Positions 1 through 7,077 of a stretch of 10,978 nucleotides of DNA are shown piece by piece. Under the pieces are notes generated by a model. That model did not search any database. It was not told where the DNA came from and saw only the letters and a list, made by a program, of their open reading frames with translations. The DNA comes from JAGOJE01 sp964553715 (GTDB lineage: Bacteria > Pseudomonadota > Alphaproteobacteria > Rickettsiales > Rickettsiaceae): assembly GCA_964553715.1 (NCBI GenBank), contig CAZKKY010000028.1:1-10978 (forward strand), in the 5' to 3' direction. How positions within the stretch are numbered: the first letter of the stretch is position 1; each line of letters opens with the position of its first letter. The position numbers and the translations under genes are program-made.

Positions 1-1157
1 AGAAAGAATATATTTACAATAATTGTTGCAAATATCCCTACATTAAACCACCATATTTGCCACAGACCAAAGCTGACCATTCCTATAAAAAAATAATTAC
101 AAAAACAAGAAATTGATACCGCTCCTGCTATACTATCTTTACATCTAATTATTATATTCTTTAATATTTTATCTACTATAAAGACAAATAAAAATAATCC
201 TATCAATCCTGTTTCTAATAAAACCTGCAGAGAGTTATTATGAGGATGCAAAGGAAGTAATGACCAAAAAACACCTTTTTTATATTCTACAACATCATCC
301 GGCCCAGGCACATATCTTGAAGATCCAAAACCATGTCCTACCACAGGATGATCAAGAGTCTTCTTTGCCACAAAGTTCCAAATGAATAACCTATGTTTGG
401 AAGATTCTGGTATAGAATATTCATCAGATAAAAAATGAGGATTCTGGTAAAATGACACTATAGGCATTATGAAGATATAAGATGCAAAAGCAATACGAAG
501 TAAAACCCCAAATCTCATCTTAGTAAAATACATCAGAACGTAACCTATAATGCCTAATGAAAAACCAACGAAAGATGCAAAGCTATCTGATTTCATCAAT
601 AAGAAAAACATCGCACAAATTAATCCTATTCCTATTAAATAACGTTTCTTTTGGAACAGGTATCCTATGACTACCCAAGAAATAACAGAGACGAAAGAAC
701 AACCTCTATCTAGCCAGTATAATGCAAATGGACCATCTTTACCCTGTACAATAGATTTAAATTGCAATGAAAAGAACCCTCCAGAAAGATATTCTGCTAC
801 GAACACTAAAATACCAACAAATATACCTATATATAGAGGTTTAAAAATCATCTCTTGCAGCCTTGCTTTATCTTTTTCTTCTAAAGAGTAACTTACGCTA
901 AGAGCAAACAAAATCAAAAATGCCACATAAATAAATAAGATAATAGATGCTAGAATATTTGGCGCCCAAAAACATGAAATAAAACACCATAAAAGAAAAA
1001 TAGAAACTAAAGACGTAGTTTTAAATTTTAGATTTTTTTGGAATTTCATCACAAGCAACAATAAAAAAATTGTTACAGAAACGGATAAAGAGAGACCTGC
1101 TAATATACCTATTACAGGCATCAAAAAAATCATAGTTTGTAATAAATTAATTACCAT
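1..1157 (-). CDS. O-antigen ligase family membrane protein (WaaL/Wzy_C type), 3' end cut by window edge
   Basis: The minus-strand frame starting at ATG 1157 stays open for 385 codons and runs off the left edge. The product is a polytopic inner-membrane protein with many hydrophobic segments (about 10-36, 48-90, 107-125, 155-190, 194-236, 315-335, 345-385). A large soluble loop at about 240-310 carries the family hallmarks: R256 in a K-H-R-L-F-I-W context, the D-H-P-V-V-G-H-G-F-G stretch at 269-278, and L-H-P-H-N-N at 303-307 followed by L-E-T-G-L-I-G. A conserved-looking F-G-L-W-Q stands near 363-367. This family (PF04932) transfers undecaprenyl-linked O-polysaccharide to lipid A-core, or polymerises O-units, on the periplasmic face; ligase and polymerase cannot be told apart here. 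A Shine-Dalgarno sequence at 1167-1175 supports the start. The gene overlaps the DUF2155 stop by 11 nt, so the two are probably translated together. Compared with the usual 400-430 residues, only a short C-terminal tail should be missing. Confidence 0.85.
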   Translation of the reverse strand, partial: MVINLLQTMIFLMPVIGILAGLSLSVSVTIFLLLLVMKFQKNLKFKTTSLVSIFLLWCFISCFWAPNILASIILFIYVAFLILFALSVSYSLEEKDKARLQEMIFKPLYIGIFVGILVFVAEYLSGGFFSLQFKSIVQGKDGPFALYWLDRGCSFVSVISWVVIGYLFQKKRYLIGIGLICAMFFLLMKSDSFASFVGFSLGIIGYVLMYFTKMRFGVLLRIAFASYIFIMPIVSFYQNPHFLSDEYSIPESSKHRLFIWNFVAKKTLDHPVVGHGFGSSRYVPGPDDVVEYKKGVFWSLLPLHPHNNSLQVLLETGLIGLFLFVFIVDKILKNIIIRCKDSIAGAVSISCFCNYFFIGMVSFGLWQIWWFNVGIFATIIVNIFF

Positions 1158-1698
1158 GTTGAATTACCTTTCCTCTACATTCTACAGCAAAAATTTCATA
1201 AACAGGATGCTCTAAACTAGATAAAGCTGGCTGTGACGAAATAAGCCAACCATTAAAAATATTTTTTATATCTTCATCCGGTTTTTTTTCATTCACAGTG
1301 AGTAAAATTTGATCATTTGGCATATATCTGTCAGGCGATTTCCAGCATTTCTTCAGTACAATTTCAGCATTATGAAAATGATATGGCTCTGCTATAGAAA
1401 TTATAATTTCTTTAGAATTTGCTGTAATTTTATTAAGAGCAATTATTTTTGCTGATGAATAATATGCATCTCCAATATTTCCTTTAGCAGATTTCTCTTC
1501 ATTTCTAATAGATGCATTAAAGACAGAATTATTATCATCTAAACCAGAATTTATGTCGCCGTCAGAGTCAGGGTCATCAATATTATCGAATACACTCTCT
1601 GTATTGTTAGAAGATTCTGCAAAAGAATAAGATGTTAAGGAAAATATAATAAAAAAAGTTATAATACATCTTACAAGAGATAGAAACACTAGATTCAT
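1147..1698 (-). CDS. DUF2155 domain-containing secreted protein
   Basis: A 183-residue protein with a clear Sec signal peptide: a basic R10, a hydrophobic core at about 11-22, and a likely cut after S-F-A at residue 27. A low-complexity acidic linker (about 33-57, rich in D, N and S) leads to a C-terminal domain at about 83-175. That domain holds the DUF2155 signature: I-A-L-N-K-I at the domain start, a central K-K-C-W-K-S-P, and G-W-L-I-S-S-Q-P-A-L-S-S-L-E-H-P-V-Y-E at 150-168, followed by C174. C118 and C174 could form a periplasmic disulfide. The family is found mainly in Alphaproteobacteria and has no established function that I know of. The ATG lies 2 nt after the GT4 stop, and its own end overlaps the ligase start, so it sits inside a surface-glycan operon. 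It is presumably periplasmic; a role in glycan export or ligation is only suggested by position. Confidence 0.85.
   Translation of the reverse strand: MNLVFLSLVRCIITFFIIFSLTSYSFAESSNNTESVFDNIDDPDSDGDINSGLDDNNSVFNASIRNEEKSAKGNIGDAYYSSAKIIALNKITANSKEIIISIAEPYHFHNAEIVLKKCWKSPDRYMPNDQILLTVNEKKPDEDIKNIFNGWLISSQPALSSLEHPVYEIFAVECRGKVIQHGN
1167..1175 (-). promoter_or_regulatory. Shine-Dalgarno sequence for the O-antigen ligase gene
   Basis: The minus strand reads GAGGAAAGG here, ending 9 nt before ATG 1157. It is the clearest ribosome binding site in the window, where most genes show only weak ones. It lies inside the 3' end of the DUF2155 gene and favours ATG 1157 over the later in-frame ATGs at codons 9 and 13. 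Confidence 0.55.
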
Positions 1699-1700
1699 GA

Positions 1701-2837
1701 TTAGAGAAGCTCTTTATATAAATCTAAAGTTCTGGATATCATAAGCTCTAACGAGAATTTTTTGATAGCATTTTTTCTAGCACTAAGACATATATCTTTA
1801 GCTTGTGCAGTACCTATGATATTAAGACAATGTTTGAGTTTTTCTGCTAAATCATCACTATCTGAAGGCTTAACATGAAATCCTGTAGATCCATCTTCAA
1901 TAGTTTCAGCTGCGCCCCCAATATTAGTAGCAACCACCAATTTTTCCATAGCTTGAGCCTCAATGACAACACGACCAAAAGCCTCTGGCTCAATAGAGGC
2001 AGAAACAACTACATCCGCAAAACCATAAAGGCTCATCATATCTTGCTCAGGGCCAAAAATTTTAACTTTACTTTGTAGCTTTAGGTCAGTTATCCTATCT
2101 AGAACTTTTTTATTAAAATTTGGATGCTTAGATAAATCACCAACAATCAGGCAATAAAAATCTTGATCTCTTATTTTATTTAATGCATCGATAAGAGTCA
2201 TGTGCCCTTTCCAAGACGTCATCCTAGCAGGAAGTAAAATAATAGGATAAGACTGAGATAAATGATATTTTTCTTTTAATTTTTCTATCATATTATCAGA
2301 AAAATTTGCAGGATTAAAATAATGATGATCTACACCTCTATTTATTACTCTTATATTATCAGGATTTGTATTATAATTTTCTAATATATGGCGCTTTACA
2401 AACTCCGATACTGCAATAACCCTTTCGCCTTTTACCATGATAGAATTATATAATTTTTTTAACGGGGTAGAAAAATTATATATACCATGAAATGTAGTAA
2501 TGAATTTTGTAGAAGTACCTCTAGACGCCATATATGCACTCCAAGCTGGAGCTCTAGACCTGGCATGTATTATATCTATTTTTTCTTCTTTTAAAATTTT
2601 TGAAATATGTAGGTAATTTTGGAAAATTGTGATAGGGTTTTTACTAGCGACTCTAAGCTTTATATGCTCACTACCAGATTCTTTAAGTGAAGAAACAAGT
2701 GCTCCACCAGATGATATTACGATAGATCTAAAATGATTATCCACAAGAGATTTAGCTACATCTACAGTACCACGCTCTACGCCGCCAGATACCAAAGATG
2801 GTACAACTTGTAAAATACTTTTTTGTGATTTTGTCAT
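1701..2837 (-). CDS. Glycosyltransferase family 4 protein (GT-B fold)
   Basis: A 378-residue cytoplasmic or membrane-associated glycosyltransferase. Numbered from ATG 2837, the N-terminal Rossmann domain opens with V-V-P-S-L-V-S-G-G-V-E-R-G (about 11-23), the loop typical of GT4 enzymes. H-A-R-S-R-A-P-A-W (about 92-100) and F-H-G (about 116-118) follow. The C-terminal domain has P-A-R-M-T-S-W-K-G-H (about 203-212), with the Arg and Lys that normally contact the donor phosphates. It also has the E-x7-E motif at E285 and E293 (P-E-A-F-G-R-V-V-I-E), then A-T-N-I-G-G-A-A-E-T. Members retain the sugar anomeric configuration and use nucleotide sugars; the actual sugar cannot be read from the sequence. 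A TTG at 2858 would add seven residues. I prefer ATG 2837 because an AGG stands 8 nt upstream and the conserved domain begins right after it. It is first in a three-gene operon with DUF2155 and the ligase. Confidence 0.88.
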   Translation of the reverse strand: MTKSQKSILQVVPSLVSGGVERGTVDVAKSLVDNHFRSIVISSGGALVSSLKESGSEHIKLRVASKNPITIFQNYLHISKILKEEKIDIIHARSRAPAWSAYMASRGTSTKFITTFHGIYNFSTPLKKLYNSIMVKGERVIAVSEFVKRHILENYNTNPDNIRVINRGVDHHYFNPANFSDNMIEKLKEKYHLSQSYPIILLPARMTSWKGHMTLIDALNKIRDQDFYCLIVGDLSKHPNFNKKVLDRITDLKLQSKVKIFGPEQDMMSLYGFADVVVSASIEPEAFGRVVIEAQAMEKLVVATNIGGAAETIEDGSTGFHVKPSDSDDLAEKLKHCLNIIGTAQAKDICLSARKNAIKKFSLELMISRTLDLYKELL

Positions 2838-2930
2838 TTGGACAACCTGATTATCCAACTACAAAATAATAATCCATTCATAAAACGATATTTTAGAACT
2901 AACTTGATGAAGTTATGGACTAAAAAAGAC

Positions 2931-2965
2931 AAAAAAGCAAGTAAAAATTAATCTTAACTTTACTT
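2931..2965 (-). terminator. Weak intrinsic-terminator-like hairpin with T tracts
   Basis: On the minus strand, AAGTAAA (2965-2959) and TTTACTT (2945-2939) form a perfect 7-bp stem around a 13-nt loop. Two bases later there is a run of six T (2936-2931), and a second T6 tract follows at about 2927-2922. The stem has a single G-C pair, so it is weak, but AT-rich genomes often have such terminators. It lies about 90 nt after the GT2 stop and could end the ftsA-OMP-GT2 transcript. Because the candidate promoter lies just upstream of it, it could instead act in the leader of the GT4 operon. Confidence 0.3.
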
Positions 2966-2971
2966 TATGTT

Positions 2972-3000
2972 ATAATAGTTTTTGAAATACAATATCACAA
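2972..3000 (-). promoter_or_regulatory. Candidate sigma-70-type promoter for the GT4-DUF2155-ligase operon
   Basis: The minus strand shows TTGTGA (3000-2995) as a possible -35 and TATTAT (2977-2972) as a possible -10, with an ideal 17-nt spacer. The hexamers match the consensus at four and five of six positions. Transcription would start near 2965, giving a leader of about 130 nt before the GT4 ATG. In such AT-rich DNA, chance matches are common, and the terminator-like hairpin directly downstream complicates the reading. Confidence 0.4.
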
Positions 3001-3055
3001 AATTGAAAATAGTGCGTGGATAAAGACTTTAAAAAAATGTTATTACAACGAGCAA

Positions 3056-4849
3056 TTATTTGAGTTCATGATCTAGTAAATTACTAACACCGTGAATTGT
3101 TTTATTCCACCTAAATGGAAAAGCTATAAGTTCATATAATGCATTATAACTAGCTATAGTATGAAGTATAAAATAAAAAGGCCAAGTAATAAAAAGCATT
3201 AAGTCCGCAATATAGATTTTTTCATGCTTATAAACGAAATAGAAGGCTAGATACATATATGAAACAGCAAGACATATGTTAAATTCTCCTAAAAACGCTA
3301 AATTATCATAATTATATGAATAGAAAATTATGAAAATCCAAGGTAATAAGACAAATGAGTAAGTAACACATCCAACAAAAATAAATACAGAAACAAAACC
3401 TGCAAAGCCTAGTAATGGTAATGCATATTTTCTGTTTTTGATATATACCAGAAATGTTTGTATATAACCTTTTATCCATCTACTTCTTTGAAAGAGCCAA
3501 TTTTTATATGTTATTGGTGCTTCTTCTAATGTATGAGAATTTAATATAGCTGTTTTATAATTATTTAAATATATCCTAATACCAAGCTCTGCATCTTCTG
3601 TCACATTATGAGAATCCCATCCGTAAATATCTCTAAGATATTTGGTCTTAAAATGGTTACTTGTTCCACCAAGTGTAATAGGAAAATTAAAGAACGCTAG
3701 CCCTTCTAGAAAAAAATCAAACCATAATTTATACTCTAAACTAAACAATTTAGTTAGTATATTTTCATTTTTGTTATAATAATTGAGTTTAGCTTGCAAG
3801 CAGATATATTCTGCGGGTAATTTAGAAAACATGTCTAAAGCTTTTAGCAATTGATCTTCCTCTGGCCTATCTTCAGCATCATATATTACGAGATATTCGC
3901 CCTTAGCATATTGCATTGCATAATTCAAAGCTTTCGGCTTAGTACGAGGCAAACTATATGGCACCTTCACTATATGAAAATAATCTGGAATATAAAGGCC
4001 CTGCAAAGCTTTAATTGTTATTATATCATCTTCTTCTACTATTAATTTTACATCTAATCTAGATTTTGGATATTTTAAATTAGAAATATTTTTTACTAAA
4101 TTAGGCAATTGTATAAGCTCTTTATAAACAGGCAGCAGTATGGTATAATGTGGGTATATTTTAAAGTCAGACTTCTGCACGTTAACTTCTTTATTCTTTT
4201 TATTAGAAAAAATAATAAGAAAGCATTTAAAAAGGTTTTGCATAATAAATATAAGATTATTTACCAAATAGAAACAACTGGGATGTTTGAAAAAAAACCA
4301 TAAAAATATAAAACAAAATATTAAAATATAGCTTTTGTAAGACACATCCTTAGAGCTCACATTAGGCGATATATAATGCAAAAAATATCTAGCATATAGG
4401 CTATTAAAGGATCTAAAATTACTATCTAAAATTTTATAAAAATCATCTCTATAACTTAAATATATTGGATAACTAGAAGGCAATAATTCGTATATTTTTG
4501 AAACATCGGTTACTACTAAAATCATCCCTTTACTTACATGTTTACATAAAAAATATCCATTTCTAGAATAAACATCAGTTGTATAATCTTTATTATCTAT
4601 AGAATAGACATTTTTTATATCATCATTTAGTATGCTAAGATCAATAATATCAATATTTAAACATTCTGAGTATAAATCTATTAGCTCATTTTGTGATATT
4701 ACAGATTGTTCATATAATATCTCTGATATGCTCATGTCATTATTAGAATAATTCAAAAGAATATGTGATGATTCAATCCTATTAATTTTGCCTTTTTTTA
4801 CTAGTAAATCAATGATAGATAATTCTATTTCTTTTATATTTCTAACCAT
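3056..4849 (-). CDS. Membrane glycosyltransferase family 2, with N-terminal MshEN/GspE-N-like domain
   Basis: A 597-residue inner-membrane protein. Residues about 5-150 resemble the GspE N-terminal/MshEN fold seen in type II secretion ATPases, with two related segments (11-34 and 40-60, the second reading S-E-I-L-Y-E-Q-S-V-I-S). Hydrophobic segments follow at about 173-187 and 194-214. The GT-A catalytic domain (about 233-470) has Y-T-I-L-L-P-V-Y-K-E (235-244), E-E-D-D (272-275), R-T-K-P-K-A-L-N-Y-A (302-311), D-A-E-D (324-327), T-E-D-A-E-L-G (417-423, with the likely catalytic Asp) and Q-R-S-R-W-I-K-G (454-461). The last is the QxxRW motif of processive synthases such as cellulose, chitin and hyaluronan synthases. 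Several membrane helices follow (about 476-566), then W-N-K-T-I-H-G near the end. It probably uses a nucleotide sugar in the cytoplasm and may extrude a polymer; the product is unknown. ATG 4849 overlaps the preceding gene by 16 nt, with AAGGA 14 nt upstream, a rather long spacing. Confidence 0.87.
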   Translation of the reverse strand: MVRNIKEIELSIIDLLVKKGKINRIESSHILLNYSNNDMSISEILYEQSVISQNELIDLYSECLNIDIIDLSILNDDIKNVYSIDNKDYTTDVYSRNGYFLCKHVSKGMILVVTDVSKIYELLPSSYPIYLSYRDDFYKILDSNFRSFNSLYARYFLHYISPNVSSKDVSYKSYILIFCFIFLWFFFKHPSCFYLVNNLIFIMQNLFKCFLIIFSNKKNKEVNVQKSDFKIYPHYTILLPVYKELIQLPNLVKNISNLKYPKSRLDVKLIVEEDDIITIKALQGLYIPDYFHIVKVPYSLPRTKPKALNYAMQYAKGEYLVIYDAEDRPEEDQLLKALDMFSKLPAEYICLQAKLNYYNKNENILTKLFSLEYKLWFDFFLEGLAFFNFPITLGGTSNHFKTKYLRDIYGWDSHNVTEDAELGIRIYLNNYKTAILNSHTLEEAPITYKNWLFQRSRWIKGYIQTFLVYIKNRKYALPLLGFAGFVSVFIFVGCVTYSFVLLPWIFIIFYSYNYDNLAFLGEFNICLAVSYMYLAFYFVYKHEKIYIADLMLFITWPFYFILHTIASYNALYELIAFPFRWNKTIHGVSNLLDHELK

Positions 4850-5766
4850 AATGAAGCTAGCATTCCTTCATTGATACTACGCTTTGCACTAATGCTATGT
4901 TCATGAAAATATCCAACCTGTAGTGTAATTTTTTTTGCGCTACTTACACTATCAACAAAGAATGGTTTTGCAACTGAAATTTGACTTATTACACGTTGAT
5001 TATATATTTTCGTACCTCTTGGTTCAAAAAAGTTAAAGGACTGAAACATAAAAATAATATTTCTTTTGGTTTCTAAACCAATTGTATAATCCAGGTTAAA
5101 GCTAAGTGCATTTTTAGACCATCCTGGTGCTATTTCTACATTATGGAATACTTTACCTATTTTGGATTTTGTAACCTTACCTCCTAAGAAACGTAATTCT
5201 ACATATTCTTCACCTTCTTTATCATCTTCTCTTTGGTATATTGTCAGTGATGGCTGTATTGATAAAATACGTTTTCTAGTACTATAAAGTCTAGTTTTTT
5301 GGAAAATTTGTACACCCGTAAAGCTACGTTTTCTACCTATATAGCTTTTTTCTGGCCCATGAATTAGAACAAGACCTGCGCTATGTTTATCGCTAATCCC
5401 ATATTCGATCATTTCGGAAAAAATCCGTCTAGGATGATATTTTATTAATTTGGATTGTGCTAGTTTAACTTGCGCTATATTCTGGTCAATATCCTTAAGT
5501 CTGTGTATTTTAGCTTCACTTGTAAGTCTTGAGTCATTTTGATAAAAATCTCTTATTTTATTTAACCTATAAATTAGCAAATCCATATCGTAATATGTTT
5601 TAGACTCACTATTTAAAGATCTATAGCTTTTATCGCTAGAGATATATAATGAACTACAGAATTTATACTTTCCAGCACCTGGAAGCCATGGATCAGCAGC
5701 AGCTATATTTGGCATTAATAGTACGAAAGGAAAAATAATATTAAATATAGAAATAAGATAATGCAC
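4834..5766 (-). CDS. Exported protein of unknown function, probable outer-membrane beta-barrel
   Basis: I do not recognise a named family. The 310-residue product starts with a signal peptide (hydrophobic core about 3-19, likely cut after A-A-A at 24). The mature end is D-P-W-L-P-G-A-G-K-Y-K, a Trp/Gly-rich start often seen in outer-membrane proteins. Residues about 55-110 are charged and probably helical. From about 125 to the end, alternating polar and hydrophobic residues with regular aromatic and glycine positions suggest about ten beta-strands of a barrel. The final residues, S-L-W-L-E-I, form a plausible last strand, though they lack the usual terminal Phe. Cys37 is the only cysteine. 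The start is GTG 5766: the frame is closed by the ftsA stop five codons upstream and no other good start precedes the signal peptide. It lies 15 nt after ftsA and overlaps the GT2 gene by 16 nt. That suggests co-expression with a glycan synthase and possibly a role in export or anchoring of its product. Confidence 0.75.
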   Translation of the reverse strand: MHYLISIFNIIFPFVLLMPNIAAADPWLPGAGKYKFCSSLYISSDKSYRSLNSESKTYYDMDLLIYRLNKIRDFYQNDSRLTSEAKIHRLKDIDQNIAQVKLAQSKLIKYHPRRIFSEMIEYGISDKHSAGLVLIHGPEKSYIGRKRSFTGVQIFQKTRLYSTRKRILSIQPSLTIYQREDDKEGEEYVELRFLGGKVTKSKIGKVFHNVEIAPGWSKNALSFNLDYTIGLETKRNIIFMFQSFNFFEPRGTKIYNQRVISQISVAKPFFVDSVSSAKKITLQVGYFHEHSISAKRSINEGMLASLWLEI

Positions 5767-5781
5767 TTCTTTACTTCTAGC

Positions 5782-7029
5782 TTAGATATTATCTTTCAGC
5801 CATTTTACTACTTTCGAGAAAAAGCCTATATCATCATTATATTGAGACATAAGATAGAACTGCTTCTGCTTTGCTATAGCATTTAGTTTTACCATACCGA
5901 TAGATGTAGAATATACACAAGGATTACAATCTTCGGCAAAGCCTGGTATTGAAGCAGGTTTACCGATGCGCACTTGTCTAGAAAAAATCTTTCCAGCCAG
6001 TTCTTTAATGCCATGCATCATAGCACTTCCGCCAGTCAGCACGACTCTTCTTGAAATCAAATGATCAACTGCAATTTTATCATATTCCTGTTTTACAAGC
6101 TCTAATATTTCTTCTACCCTTGGAGTAATTATTTCAGAAAGATCTTTCATTGTAATGCTTCCGCTACCTAAGTCGTCTAGAGAGCTTGGGTCAAAGTCTT
6201 CAAGATCTATAACACTATCTTTGCCAAGACCTATATTTGAAGCACTACCGTATAATATTTTTATTTTCTCTGCTGCAGCTTCATTTATATAAAAAGCCTT
6301 TGCTATATCTGAAGTAATATGCCATCCACCAACTGGTATATGCCCACTATAGATAAGCTTTTTACCTATAAACACTCCAAAAGATGTTGTTTTTAAACCT
6401 ATATCAATTATTAAAGAGCCCAGATTTTGTTCATCTTCTGTAAGGCAAGCAATACCATCAGCATAAATAGCTAGAAATATATTTGAAATATCTATCTGAC
6501 ATTTAGACAAACAATTTGATAAATTAAGCAATAGGCTAGAATTAGCAGTTACAACATGTAGCCTACAGCCAAGTTCTCTTCCTATCATTCCTATAGGATC
6601 GCTTAAAGAGGCGCTATCATCTAGAGTGAATTCTATAGGAAAATAGTGAATCACATCCTGATTGTCCCTACGAAACTCTGCTAAAGATTTTTGTATTAGC
6701 TTTTGTACATCTTTTTTAGTTATGGGGGATTTACCTGCTATATCTATTTTATGATATATATAATAAGATTTTGTACCAAAGCCAGATAAAGAAATCGAAA
6801 CATTCTTAACATTCTTGTCACAACTTTTTTCAAGTGAATATATAGCATTTATTATGCTATTTTCAGACTTTTTAAGATCTGTTATCATTCCAGAATTAAT
6901 GCCTTCAGAATAACTAAGATGCTGAGCGACTATTCTAGCATCCCCATTATTTTCAATACATGAAGCAAGAGCAACAATTTTATTACTCCCTAAATCTAGG
7001 ACTACTGAATTTGCAAGTCTTGCCTTCAT
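5782..7029 (-). CDS. ftsA: Cell division protein FtsA
   Basis: A 415-residue actin-like ATPase that tethers FtsZ filaments to the inner membrane and recruits later divisome proteins. The actin-family signatures are visible: phosphate-1 V-V-L-D-L-G-S-N-K-I (9-18), phosphate-2 L-I-I-D-I-G-L-K-T-T-S (206-216), and the adenosine motif V-V-L-T-G-G-S-A-M-M-H-G (329-340). The FtsA-specific 1C subdomain spans about 85-165. P-V-G-G-W-H-I-T-S-D-I-A (232-243) follows the phosphate-2 region; a Trp at 236 is unusual, since I recall small or polar residues there in most FtsA proteins. The C-terminal F-F-S-K-V-V-K-W-L-K-D-N-I (403-415) is the amphipathic membrane-targeting helix, so the protein looks complete and of normal length. 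ATG 7029 has no clear Shine-Dalgarno sequence. A TATAGT at 7066-7061 could be a -10 box, but any -35 would fall in the gap. Neither ftsQ nor ftsZ is adjacent in what can be seen. Confidence 0.92.
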   Translation of the reverse strand: MKARLANSVVLDLGSNKIVALASCIENNGDARIVAQHLSYSEGINSGMITDLKKSENSIINAIYSLEKSCDKNVKNVSISLSGFGTKSYYIYHKIDIAGKSPITKKDVQKLIQKSLAEFRRDNQDVIHYFPIEFTLDDSASLSDPIGMIGRELGCRLHVVTANSSLLLNLSNCLSKCQIDISNIFLAIYADGIACLTEDEQNLGSLIIDIGLKTTSFGVFIGKKLIYSGHIPVGGWHITSDIAKAFYINEAAAEKIKILYGSASNIGLGKDSVIDLEDFDPSSLDDLGSGSITMKDLSEIITPRVEEILELVKQEYDKIAVDHLISRRVVLTGGSAMMHGIKELAGKIFSRQVRIGKPASIPGFAEDCNPCVYSTSIGMVKLNAIAKQKQFYLMSQYNDDIGFFSKVVKWLKDNI

Positions 7030-7077
7030 GGTTATCTAATTAAGATGAATTAACTGCATTACTATAAATTACTTAGT

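Noticed and set aside
667..891. 74-codon plus-strand open frame
   Set aside because: It lies antisense inside the O-antigen ligase gene, has no similarity I recognise and no Shine-Dalgarno sequence.
1875..2078. 67-codon plus-strand open frame
   Set aside because: Antisense to the conserved C-terminal half of the GT4 gene, which carries clear motifs, so this is a shadow.
2835..2858. TTGGA...TCCAA inverted repeat around the GT4 start as an operator
   Set aside because: Only five paired bases with an 11-nt centre, partly within the possible coding region; too weak to call.
2954..2976. Plus-strand promoter with TATAAT at 2971-2976
   Set aside because: No -35 box at suitable spacing and no plus-strand gene downstream; the match is explained by AT richness.
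3851..4303. Two 64-codon plus-strand open frames
   Set aside because: Both lie antisense within the GT2 gene and read as Ile/Tyr/Phe-rich noise typical of AT-rich DNA.
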